15,538 nt of DNA from Cellulomonas sp. GTDB taxonomy: Bacteria > Actinomycetota > Actinomycetes > Actinomycetales > Cellulomonadaceae. The translations under genes and the position numbers were made by a program. Below the pieces are notes generated by a model, which did no database searches, was not told the origin of the DNA, and saw nothing but the letters and a program-made list of their open reading frames with translations. Shown piece after piece: positions 7,426-12,466 of this stretch; within the stretch, counting starts at the first letter, position 1; each line of letters opens with the position of its first letter. Where the stretch lies: assembly GCA_031178805.1 (NCBI GenBank), contig JAPSIJ010000012.1, positions 1-15,538 on the forward strand, given 5' to 3'.

Positions 7426-7453
7426 AGCGTACCGGTTGGTTGACGCTTCAACC
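7426..7453 (-). promoter_or_regulatory. Leaderless marR promoter with candidate MarR operator
   Basis: On the minus strand a TACGCT box (7431-7426) lies 6 nt before the marR ATG. Just upstream is the perfect inverted repeat GGTTGA-CGCT-TCAACC (7438-7453), a shape common for MarR operators, covering the likely -35 position. The dyad and box are seen; autorepression is inferred. Confidence 0.65.
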
Positions 7454-7590
7454 CCATCGACCGCGCCCCGTGGCCGCCGGGCGATATTCGCGTGACCCGC
7501 GCCCCCGGCCGGTGGCAGCGTACGGATCACCGCGGTGAGTCCCGGGGCCCGGCCAGGCCCCAGCCCAGCACGACGCAGAGGACCACCACC

Positions 7591-7794
7591 ATGCACCCCA
7601 CCCTGACGTTCGACGTCCTCCAGGCCGACCACCGCGAGCGCCTCGAGACCGCCCGCCTGCTGTCCCGGCACGCCGCCCGGCGCGCCGAGAGCAGACCGGG
7701 TCCCGAGACGCGCGGCCGACCGCCGGAACCGGTCGTCCGACCCCGCCTGCGGCTGCTGCTCGCGGCGACCACCACGGTCGGCGCGCTGCGGTGA
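7591..7794 (+). CDS. Small basic hypothetical protein (67 aa)
   Basis: This is a 67-aa ORF beginning MHPTLTFDVLQADHRERLETARLLSRHAARRAES. An N-terminal amphipathic helix (about 7-34, rich in Arg, His, Leu, Ala) is followed by a Pro/Arg-rich linker, and the C-terminus is hydrophobic (LRLLLAATTTVGAL, about 53-66). AGAGGA lies 8 nt before the ATG, which decides the start, and the gene ends about 25 nt before a strong terminator. I do not recognise a named family, though short actinobacterial proteins that start MHP with a similar Arg-rich helix are common and uncharacterised. It is divergent from marR, whose dyad operator lies between them, so it could be part of the MarR regulon. The coding call rests on the start signal, codon bias and terminator; function is unknown. 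Confidence 0.6.
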   Translation: MHPTLTFDVLQADHRERLETARLLSRHAARRAESRPGPETRGRPPEPVVRPRLRLLLAATTTVGALR

Positions 7795-7819
7795 CGCCGG
7801 GCACCGGCACCACGCGGGA

Positions 7820-7855
7820 GGTGAGCCCGCCGGACCACCGTCCGGCGGGCTCACC
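7820..7855 (+). terminator. Perfect 16-bp hairpin terminator before orn
   Basis: GGTGAGCCCGCCGGAC (7820-7835) and its exact complement (7840-7855) enclose a 4-nt loop. No T-run follows, as is usual for high-GC actinobacterial hairpin terminators. It ends the 67-aa ORF transcript and stops only 2 nt before the orn -10 box. Confidence 0.8.
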
Positions 7856-7857
7856 CG

Positions 7858-7863
7858 TACCCT
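7858..7863 (+). promoter_or_regulatory. Leaderless -10 box of orn
   Basis: TACCCT lies 6 nt before the GTG at 7870 and no Shine-Dalgarno is present, the arrangement of a leaderless actinobacterial promoter. The -35 region would fall inside the upstream terminator stem. Confidence 0.6.
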
Positions 7864-7869
7864 GAGCAC

Positions 7870-8532
7870 GTGAGCACCGTGAACCCCGGCACCGGCAGCG
7901 CCGACCGCATCGTCTGGATCGACTGCGAGATGACCGGCCTCGACACCGTGGCCGACGCCCTCGTCGAGGTCGCCGCCGTCGTCACCGACTCCGAGCTGAA
8001 CGTGCTCGGCGAGGGCGTCGACGTCGTCATCGCGCCCCCGGCCGAGGCCCTGGAGCAGATGGGCGACTTCGTCCGCACCATGCACACCACCTCGGGCCTG
8101 CTCGACGCGCTGGCCGGCGGCACCACGCTCGCCGACGCGCAGGCGCAGGTCCTGGAGTACGTGCGGCAGTGGGTGCCGGAGCCCGGCAAGGCGCCGCTCG
8201 CGGGCAACTCGGTCGGCACCGACAAGGTGTTCCTCGACCGCGACATGCCCGAGCTCGTCGGCCACCTGCACTACCGGATCGTCGACGTCTCCTCGATCAA
8301 GGAGCTCGCCCGCCGCTGGTACCCGCGGGTGTACTTCGCCTCCCCGCAGAAGAACGGCGGGCACCGGGCGCTGGCCGACATCCTGGAGAGCATCGACGAG
8401 CTCCGGTACTACCGGGCCGCCCTGCTGGTGCCGCAGCCGGGGCCCGACTCCAAGGCGGCGAAGGCGATCGCGGCCCAGGTGCAGGCGACGTCCGTGGCCG
8501 CCGCGCACCGGTCCCCGTCCGCCTCGTCCTGA
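7870..8532 (+). CDS. orn: Oligoribonuclease (3'-5' exoribonuclease, DEDDh)
   Basis: This 220-aa cytoplasmic exonuclease degrades 2- to 5-nt RNA, including pGpG from cyclic di-GMP turnover, to mononucleotides. All catalytic residues of the DEDDh set are present: D18 and E20 in WIDCEMTGL, D118 in GNSVGTDKVFLDRDMP, and H165 and D170 in KNGGHRALADILESI. The C-terminal ELRYYRAALL is also typical. The family is usually about 180-200 aa; the extra here is an Ala/Ser-rich tail (about 193-220) that looks disordered. The GTG start is supported by the TACCCT box 6 nt upstream and by the N-terminus of about 12 residues before the first beta strand. tRNA-His follows 57 nt downstream, an orn/hisT order also known in mycobacteria. 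Confident call. Confidence 0.97.
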   Translation: MSTVNPGTGSADRIVWIDCEMTGLDTVADALVEVAAVVTDSELNVLGEGVDVVIAPPAEALEQMGDFVRTMHTTSGLLDALAGGTTLADAQAQVLEYVRQWVPEPGKAPLAGNSVGTDKVFLDRDMPELVGHLHYRIVDVSSIKELARRWYPRVYFASPQKNGGHRALADILESIDELRYYRAALLVPQPGPDSKAAKAIAAQVQATSVAAAHRSPSASS

Positions 8533-8550
8533 GGACCTCGCAGAACCGGG

Positions 8551-8556
8551 TACACT
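8551..8556 (+). promoter_or_regulatory. -10 box of the tRNA-His promoter
   Basis: TACACT lies 19 nt after the orn stop and 33 nt before the tRNA 5' end, a good -10 consensus. CTGAGG at 8530-8535, on the orn stop, is the only weak -35 candidate (15-bp spacer). It suggests the tRNA is transcribed from its own promoter. Confidence 0.5.
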
Positions 8557-8589
8557 TCTTCCCGGCCCTGCTGCGTCGGGGCCGGCATG

Positions 8590-8665
8590 GTGGCTATAGC
8601 TCAGCAGGTAGAGCACCTGGTTGTGGTCCAGGGGGTCGCGGGTTCAAGTCCCGTTAGCCACCCCA
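8590..8665 (+). tRNA. tRNA-His (anticodon GTG), with encoded CCA
   Basis: A complete cloverleaf can be drawn. The acceptor stem is GTGGCTA (8590-8596) with TAGCCAC (8655-8661). The D arm is TAGCTCAGCAGGTAGAGCA, and the anticodon stem CCTGG/CCAGG (8616-8620, 8628-8632) encloses loop TTGTGGT with GTG at 8623-8625. The T arm has TTCAAGT (8643-8649). The base before the stem, 8589, is G and can form the G-1:C73 pair that identifies histidine tRNA; C73 is 8662 and CCA (8663-8665) is encoded. Confidence 0.97.
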
Positions 8666-8667
8666 GC

Positions 8668-8706
8668 ACGAAGGGCGCCGCTCCCCCCGGGAGCGGCGCC
8701 CTTCGT
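8668..8706. terminator. 18-bp hairpin terminator after tRNA-His
   Basis: The sequence from 8668 (ACGAAGGGCGCCGCTCCC) pairs perfectly with 8689-8706 around a 3-nt loop. It starts 2 nt after the tRNA CCA end and lies between convergent genes, so it may also serve the minus-strand small membrane protein gene. Confidence 0.85.
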
Positions 8707-8712
8707 CGTCTC

Positions 8713-8726
8713 CCCCACCGGTGGGG
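8713..8726 (-). terminator. Second palindrome at the end of the 76-aa gene
   Basis: CCCCACCGGTGGGG is a perfect 14-bp palindrome immediately after the stop of the minus-strand gene (8727). It can form a 5-bp stem with a 4-nt loop and stands in tandem with the larger hairpin. Terminator function is likely but it is weaker than its neighbour. Confidence 0.5.
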
Positions 8727-8957
8727 TCAGCGCCCGTCGTCGCGGCGGTCGACCGCGCGGGTGACGAACGCGCCGACGACGAGCCCGATGCCGAGCAGGT
8801 GGGCGATCGACCCGGTCGTCACGATCGCACCCGTGACCGACGTCGCGATCGTCCCGTACAGCCGGCCGTTGACCGCTCCCATCGCCAGGGCGACGGCGAC
8901 CAGCGCCACCCTTGTCCAGACCATCTGAGCCGGGGTCAGCTTCGGCGGGAACCTCAT
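8727..8957 (-). CDS. Small two-helix membrane protein (76 aa), function unknown
   Basis: This is a 76-aa protein with a short basic N-terminus (MRFPPKLTPAQ), a membrane helix at about 12-30 (MVWTRVALVAVALAMGAVN), a short loop, a second helix at about 48-67 (IAHLLGIGLVVGAFV) and a charged C-terminus (DRRDDGR). GAGGAG 7 nt before the ATG sets the start. I do not recognise a family; Gly/Ala small-residue spacing in both helices would allow tight packing or oligomers. It is convergent with tRNA-His, ends at tandem hairpins, and is divergent from the toxin-antitoxin pair. TACGGT on the minus strand at 9003-8998 could be its -10 box. No function can be assigned. Confidence 0.8.
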   Translation of the reverse strand: MRFPPKLTPAQMVWTRVALVAVALAMGAVNGRLYGTIATSVTGAIVTTGSIAHLLGIGLVVGAFVTRAVDRRDDGR

Positions 8958-9093
8958 GGTCACACTCCTCGCCCCCGGTCCGAGCCCCCTGCCCGCCACC
9001 GTACGAGCGACCGACCGGCGCGCGGTACCCCCGCGCTCCCCGGTCCCGGGGCCGGGAGGCGCTGCCTGGCGTCGTCCTGGCGGTTCCCGGGCA

Positions 9094-9137
9094 TTGCGAT
9101 CGACCGGCACCGGACGTACAGTTTCGCGTACAGGAGG
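9094..9137 (+). promoter_or_regulatory. yefM-yoeB promoter, paired GTAC operator boxes and ribosome binding site
   Basis: TTGCGA (9094-9099) and TACAGT (9117-9122) are separated by exactly 17 bp, the best -35/-10 pair in the window. CGTACAG occurs twice, at 9115-9121 and 9127-9133, so the GTAC centres are 12 bp apart. One copy overlaps the -10 and the other the AGGAGG ribosome site (9132-9137, 7 nt before the ATG). E. coli YefM binds paired palindromes with a TGTACA core, so these boxes are plausible autorepression sites. Confidence 0.7.
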
Positions 9138-9144
9138 TGCCGCC

Positions 9145-9408
9145 ATGCGCACGATGAGCTACACCGAGTCCCGCGCCCGCTACGCCGAGGTGCTCGACTC
9201 CGTGGTGAACGACCGCGAGGAGGTCGTCATCACGCGGGCCGGCCACGAACCGGTGGTGATCATCTCCCTCGACGAGCTCGAGTCCCTCCGCGAGACCGCT
9301 TACCTGATGCGGTCGCCCGCCAACGCCCGGCGCCTGCTCGACGCGGTCGACCGGCTGGAAGCCGGCGACGGCGAGGAGCACCCGCTGGCGACGGACGACG
9401 CCCGCTGA
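9145..9408 (+). CDS. yefM: Antitoxin, YefM/Phd family
   Basis: This 87-aa antitoxin neutralises the YoeB-type endoribonuclease encoded next and represses its own promoter. The N-terminal DNA-binding and dimer domain is clear: MSYTESRARYAEVLDSVVNDREEVVITRAGHEPVVIISLDELESLRETAYLMRSPANARRLLDAV covers residues 4-68 with the family strips ITRxGxEPVVIISLDE and ETAYLxRSPANARRLL. The acidic C-terminal tail (about 69-87), which in this family wraps the toxin, is likely disordered. The ATG at 9145 is chosen because of AGGAGG 7 nt upstream; a second ATG three codons later is possible. The toxin gene follows after 2 nt. Confidence 0.94.
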   Translation: MRTMSYTESRARYAEVLDSVVNDREEVVITRAGHEPVVIISLDELESLRETAYLMRSPANARRLLDAVDRLEAGDGEEHPLATDDAR

Positions 9409-9410
9409 CC

Positions 9411-9671
9411 GTGCGCCTCGTGTGGGACCCCCTCGCCTGGGAGGACTACCTCTGGTGGCAGGTGAACGACCGGAAGGCGCTGCGTCGCGTCAACGCGCTC
9501 GTCCAGGACGTCGTCCGGAACGGCAACGAGGGCATCGGCAAGCCCGAGCCGCTCCGGCACGACCTCTCCGGCTACTGGTCCCGCCGCATCTCCGACGAGC
9601 ACCGCCTGGTGTACCGCGTCACCGAGACGGACGTCCGGATCGCCGCCTGCCGCTACCACTACGGGCGCTGA
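9411..9671 (+). CDS. yoeB: Toxin, YoeB family mRNA endoribonuclease
   Basis: This 86-aa RelE-superfamily toxin cleaves mRNA at the ribosomal A site. The family signatures are complete: WDPLAWEDYLWWQ (5-17), GIGKPEPLRHDLSGYWSRRI (41-60), DEHRLVYRV (62-70) and the end IAACRYHYGR. Counting from the GTG, the residues matching E. coli YoeB catalytic E46, R65, H83 and Y84 fall at the same numbers, so the toxin is probably active. The GTG starts 2 nt after the antitoxin stop with no Shine-Dalgarno of its own, indicating translational coupling that keeps antitoxin in excess. The pair lies a few hundred bp from tRNA-His, a common place for acquired genes, but codon use looks native. Confidence 0.96.
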   Translation: MRLVWDPLAWEDYLWWQVNDRKALRRVNALVQDVVRNGNEGIGKPEPLRHDLSGYWSRRISDEHRLVYRVTETDVRIAACRYHYGR

Positions 9672-9672
9672 G

Positions 9673-9710
9673 GCCCGCCGGGCCGGGGCGGCCGCCCCGA
9701 CCCGGCGGGC
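9673..9710. terminator. Convergent terminator after yoeB
   Basis: GCCCGCCGGG (9673-9682) pairs with CCCGGCGGGC (9701-9710). The inner part is the palindrome CGGGGCGGCCGCCCCG (9684-9699), giving a stem of about 17 bp with a single C/A mismatch and a 4-nt loop. It starts 1 nt after the yoeB stop and 5 nt before the stop of the minus-strand ATP-grasp gene, so it probably serves both. Confidence 0.8.
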
Positions 9711-9715
9711 ACGTG

Positions 9716-10633
9716 TCAGAGGCGGCGGGTGATCGCGTCCGCGAACCGGCCGACCGCCTCGGGCGCCTGGCCGAAGAAGAACGACGGCTCGATCAGCTCG
9801 AGCTCCAGCACCACCGGGTTGCCCTGGTCGTCCGGGATCAGGTCGACACGGGTGTAGGCCAGCGGCTGCTCGACGCCCTGGATGAGCTGCGGCAGGGCGT
9901 CGACGACGCGCTGCCCGAGCTCGAGCTCGGCGGCCGAGGCCTCGCGCGGGGTCATGACCTCCTCCTTGTAGAGGACGCCGTCGGTCTCGCCCTCGCGGTA
10001 GGGGCCCTCCAGCAGCGGGGCCTTGCGCACGGCGTGGCTGAGCTCGCCGTCGAAGTAGACGAGGGCGGTCTCCCCCACCGTGTCGACCTGCTTGAGGTAG
10101 CGCTGCACCATGACGTGCCGGCCGCCGTCGAGCAGCCGCTTCACGTGGGTGATGGCCAGCGCGCGCGACGGGGTCTGCCCGGCGTCGTACCGGCCGGTGT
10201 CCCGGGAGCCGGCGCTGACGGTCGGCTTGATGACGAAGTCCCCGAACGCCGGGAACCGGGTGTGGATCGCGCGGGCGTTGAAGTTGCGCGCGGGGTCCAT
10301 CCAGATGGTCGGCACGATCGGCAGGCCGGCGGCCTCCATGGCGCGCTGGTAGGTCTTGTCGACGTTCCAGGTGAGGACCTGGGCGGGGTTGATCAGCCGC
10401 GACGACTGGCTGACCCGCTGGGCCCACCACCGGAAGTCGCGCGGGTGGTCGGTGTAGTCCCAGGTGGAGCGCACGACGACGGCGTCGTAGGACGACCAGT
10501 CGACGTCGGCGGCGTTCCACACGGGCGACTCGACCTCGAGGCCCCGGTCGCGGAGCGCCGCGACGAGCGGGGCGTCGTCGGGGTCGAGGTCCGGCAGGGC
10601 GGCGCAGGTGGCCAGGGCGATGCGTGTGCTCAC
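9716..10633 (-). CDS. ATP-grasp domain ligase (DcsG-like / glutathione-synthetase fold)
   Basis: This 305-aa protein has an ATP-grasp layout. The N-terminal domain starts IALATCAALPDLDPDDAPLVAALRDRG and contains VVVRSTWDYTDHP. The nucleotide-binding lobe holds the VIKP lysine (K136) and the loop SAGSRDTGRYD, and the metal-binding strip is RVDLIPDDQGNPVVLELELIEPS with R262, D264, E277 and E279. ATP-grasp ligases join a carboxylate to an amine via an acyl phosphate. This subgroup resembles DcsG, the cyclo-ligase of D-cycloserine synthesis, but most members are uncharacterised and no dcs genes are seen here. The frame is open to an ATG at 10660, but the GTG at 10633 has a TAGTCT box 7 nt upstream (leaderless) and directly precedes the first beta strand, so I prefer it. 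It lies 45 nt after opuCA on the same strand. Substrate unknown. Confidence 0.85.
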   Translation of the reverse strand: MSTRIALATCAALPDLDPDDAPLVAALRDRGLEVESPVWNAADVDWSSYDAVVVRSTWDYTDHPRDFRWWAQRVSQSSRLINPAQVLTWNVDKTYQRAMEAAGLPIVPTIWMDPARNFNARAIHTRFPAFGDFVIKPTVSAGSRDTGRYDAGQTPSRALAITHVKRLLDGGRHVMVQRYLKQVDTVGETALVYFDGELSHAVRKAPLLEGPYREGETDGVLYKEEVMTPREASAAELELGQRVVDALPQLIQGVEQPLAYTRVDLIPDDQGNPVVLELELIEPSFFFGQAPEAVGRFADAITRRL

Positions 10634-10640
10634 CCTGGGC

Positions 10641-10646
10641 AGACTA
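10641..10646 (-). promoter_or_regulatory. Leaderless -10 box of the ATP-grasp gene
   Basis: On the minus strand TAGTCT ends 7 nt before the GTG at 10633 and there is no Shine-Dalgarno. It favours a promoter of its own, although read-through from opuCA is also possible because no terminator is visible between the two genes. Confidence 0.55.
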
Positions 10647-10678
10647 CCCACGCCGTCCACGCCCGCGACCCGCGCGGG

Positions 10679-11668
10679 TCAGGCGGCGGCGTCCTGCGCG
10701 CCGTCGACCAGCCGGTGCAGGGCCGCCAGCAGGCCGGGGGCGTCCAGGGTGCCGACGACGGCGTCGCCCTCGTGCACCGGCACCGCGCCGGACGGCTCCG
10801 CGGCCAGGGCGGCGAAGGCGGCGTCCAGCGGGTCGCCCACGCGCAGCCCGTGCGCGGTGCCGACCCCGCGCCCGTCGCCGGCCGGCCGCAGGTCGCGCCG
10901 CTCGACCGTGCCGAGCGCGAGCAGCCGCACGGCGGCGCCGGTGCCCACGAGGTCGGCGACCGCCGCGCTGGCCGGGGCGGCGAGCAGCCGCACCGGGTCG
11001 GAGAGCTGCTCCAGGCGGCCGCCGCGGCTGAGCACGGCGACGCGGTCGGCGAGCCGGACGGCCTCGTCGACGTCGTGGGTGACGAGCATCACGGTGGTGC
11101 CGAGCTCGGCCTGGATCCGGCGGAACTCGGTCTGCAGGCGGCGGCGGCCGACCGGGTCGACGGCGCCGAACGGCTCGTCCATCAGCAGCACGGGCGGGTC
11201 GGTGGCCAGGGCGCGGGCGACGCCCACCCGCTGCCGCTCGCCGCCGGACAGCTCGTGGGGGTAGCGGCGCGCGTACCGCCCGGGCTCCAGGCCGACGAGC
11301 TCCAGCAGCTCCCCCACCCGGGCGCGGGTGCGGCCGCGGTCCCAGCCGAGCAGGCGGGGCACGGTGGCGACGTTCTGCTCGACGGTCCGGTGCGGGAAGA
11401 GCCCCACGTTCTGGATGACGTAGCCGATCCGCCGCCGCAGGCCCACGGCGTCCACGTCGGTGACGTCGTCGCCGTCCAGGAAGATCCGCCCGGAGGTGGG
11501 CTCGACCAGCCGGTTCGCCATCCGCAGGGTCGTCGACTTCCCGCAGCCCGACGGGCCCACCAGGGCCAGCAGCTCGTGCGCCTCGACGTCGAGCGAGAGG
11601 TCGCCGACGGCCACCGTCCCGTCGGCGTAGGCCTTGCGGACGTGGTCGAACCGGATCGCCGTCGCCAT
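10679..11668 (-). CDS. Osmoprotectant ABC transporter ATP-binding protein (OpuCA/ProV type)
   Basis: This 329-aa ATPase powers uptake of glycine betaine, choline, carnitine or proline-type solutes. Walker A is GPSGCGKST (38-46), the Q-loop is YVIQNVGLFPHRTVEQNV (Q86), a strip highly typical of OpuCA, the signature is LSGGERQ (140-146), Walker B is LLMDEP with D164/E165, and the H-loop is H198. The C-terminal part (about 240-329) has a single CBS-like stretch, GLRVGDPLDAAFAALAAEPSGAVPVHEGDAVVGTLDAPGLLAAL. OpuCA proteins usually have a tandem CBS pair that senses ionic strength or c-di-AMP, and that pair looks incomplete here. The ATG at 11668 has a TACGGT box 7 nt upstream; a further in-frame ATG at 11698 has no support. 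The gene is divergent from its permease genes. Confidence 0.93.
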   Translation of the reverse strand: MATAIRFDHVRKAYADGTVAVGDLSLDVEAHELLALVGPSGCGKSTTLRMANRLVEPTSGRIFLDGDDVTDVDAVGLRRRIGYVIQNVGLFPHRTVEQNVATVPRLLGWDRGRTRARVGELLELVGLEPGRYARRYPHELSGGERQRVGVARALATDPPVLLMDEPFGAVDPVGRRRLQTEFRRIQAELGTTVMLVTHDVDEAVRLADRVAVLSRGGRLEQLSDPVRLLAAPASAAVADLVGTGAAVRLLALGTVERRDLRPAGDGRGVGTAHGLRVGDPLDAAFAALAAEPSGAVPVHEGDAVVGTLDAPGLLAALHRLVDGAQDAAA

Positions 11669-11675
11669 GCCGACG

Positions 11676-11739
11676 ACCGTACCCGCCACCCCCGACACCG
11701 GCGGCGCAGGAGCGGCTGTCGGAGGCGCCGGGTAGCGTC
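11676..11739. promoter_or_regulatory. Mirror-symmetric divergent promoter of the osmoprotectant transporter
   Basis: Minus strand: TGTCGG (11697-11692), 10 nt, TACGGT (11681-11676), 7 nt, ATG. Plus strand: TGTCGG (11718-11723), 10 nt, TAGCGT (11734-11739), 6 nt, GTG. The dyad centre and the midpoint of the two -10 boxes are both at 11707.5. The two 22-base arms agree at 17 positions. TGTCGG is too close to be a -35, so it may be an operator half-site that lets one factor control both transcripts. Confidence 0.65.
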
Positions 11740-11745
11740 TGGGCG

Positions 11746-12465
11746 GTGACCAGCCCTGAAGACGCCGGGGTCCGCGCCGAGCTGACCGCGGCCGCCGGCG
11801 ACCCGGCCGCCAACCCCTGGCTGTCGTGGGACTACGTCCAGCGCAACTGGGGCGACATCTCCCGGGCGCTGGAGCAGCACGCGGGTCTGACGGTGCAGGC
11901 CGTGCTGATCGCGTGCGCCATCGCGGTGCCGCTGGGGATGCTCGCGCACCTGCGCCCCCGGCTCGCGGCGCCGATCGTCGGGACGACCGGCGTGCTCTAC
12001 ACGGTCCCGTCGCTCGCGCTGTTCACCGTGCTGGTGCCGTGGACGGGGATCGGCCGCACGCCGGTGCTGGTCGGCCTGGTGGTGTACGCGCTGCTGGTGC
12101 TGGTGCGCAACGTGCTGGTCGGGCTGGCGGGCGTGGACGAGAGCGTCCGGGACGCCGCCCGCGGCCTGGGCTACGGCCGGCTGCGCCTGCTGCTGACCGT
12201 CGAGCTGCCGAACGCGCTGCCCGCGATCGTCGCCGGGATCCGGCTGGCGACGGTCACGACGGTGGCGCTGGTGACCGTCGGGGTGGTCGTCGGCTACGGC
12301 GGGCTCGGCAACCTGATGTTCCGCGGGTTCCGCAACAACAAGTACCACGCGGAGATCCTCACGGCGACGCTGCTCTGCCTGGCCCTCGCGCTGGTGCTGG
12401 ACCTGCTGCTCTGGCTGGTCGGCCGCGCGGTGACGCCGTGGGCCCGGCGCGGACGGGAGGCCTGA
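11746..12465 (+). CDS. Osmoprotectant ABC transporter permease (OpuCB/ProW type)
   Basis: This 239-aa membrane subunit has a 45-residue N-terminus (SWDYVQRNWGDISRALEQH), helices beginning near residue 49, and the typical LYTVPSLALFTVLVPWTGIGRTPVLVGLVVYALLVLVRNVLVGL (84-127). The EAA coupling loop is about 134-158 (ESVRDAARGLGYGRLRLLLTVELPN), followed by VTVGVVVGYGGLGNLMFRGF. All are hallmarks of the OpuCB/OpuCD/ProW permease group. The GTG at 11746 is supported by a TAGCGT box 6 nt upstream and no Shine-Dalgarno, hence leaderless. The second permease begins 1 nt after its stop. It forms a heterodimer with that protein and is driven by the ATPase encoded divergently. Confidence 0.93.
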   Translation: MTSPEDAGVRAELTAAAGDPAANPWLSWDYVQRNWGDISRALEQHAGLTVQAVLIACAIAVPLGMLAHLRPRLAAPIVGTTGVLYTVPSLALFTVLVPWTGIGRTPVLVGLVVYALLVLVRNVLVGLAGVDESVRDAARGLGYGRLRLLLTVELPNALPAIVAGIRLATVTTVALVTVGVVVGYGGLGNLMFRGFRNNKYHAEILTATLLCLALALVLDLLLWLVGRAVTPWARRGREA

Positions 12466-12466
12466 C

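Noticed and set aside
8641..8665. Attachment site at the 3' end of tRNA-His
   Set aside because: I found no second copy of the tRNA 3' end and no integrase in the window.
10634..10660. ATG at 10660 as the start of the ATP-grasp gene
   Set aside because: It would add nine residues without family similarity and place the TAGTCT box inside the coding region; the GTG at 10633 fits better.
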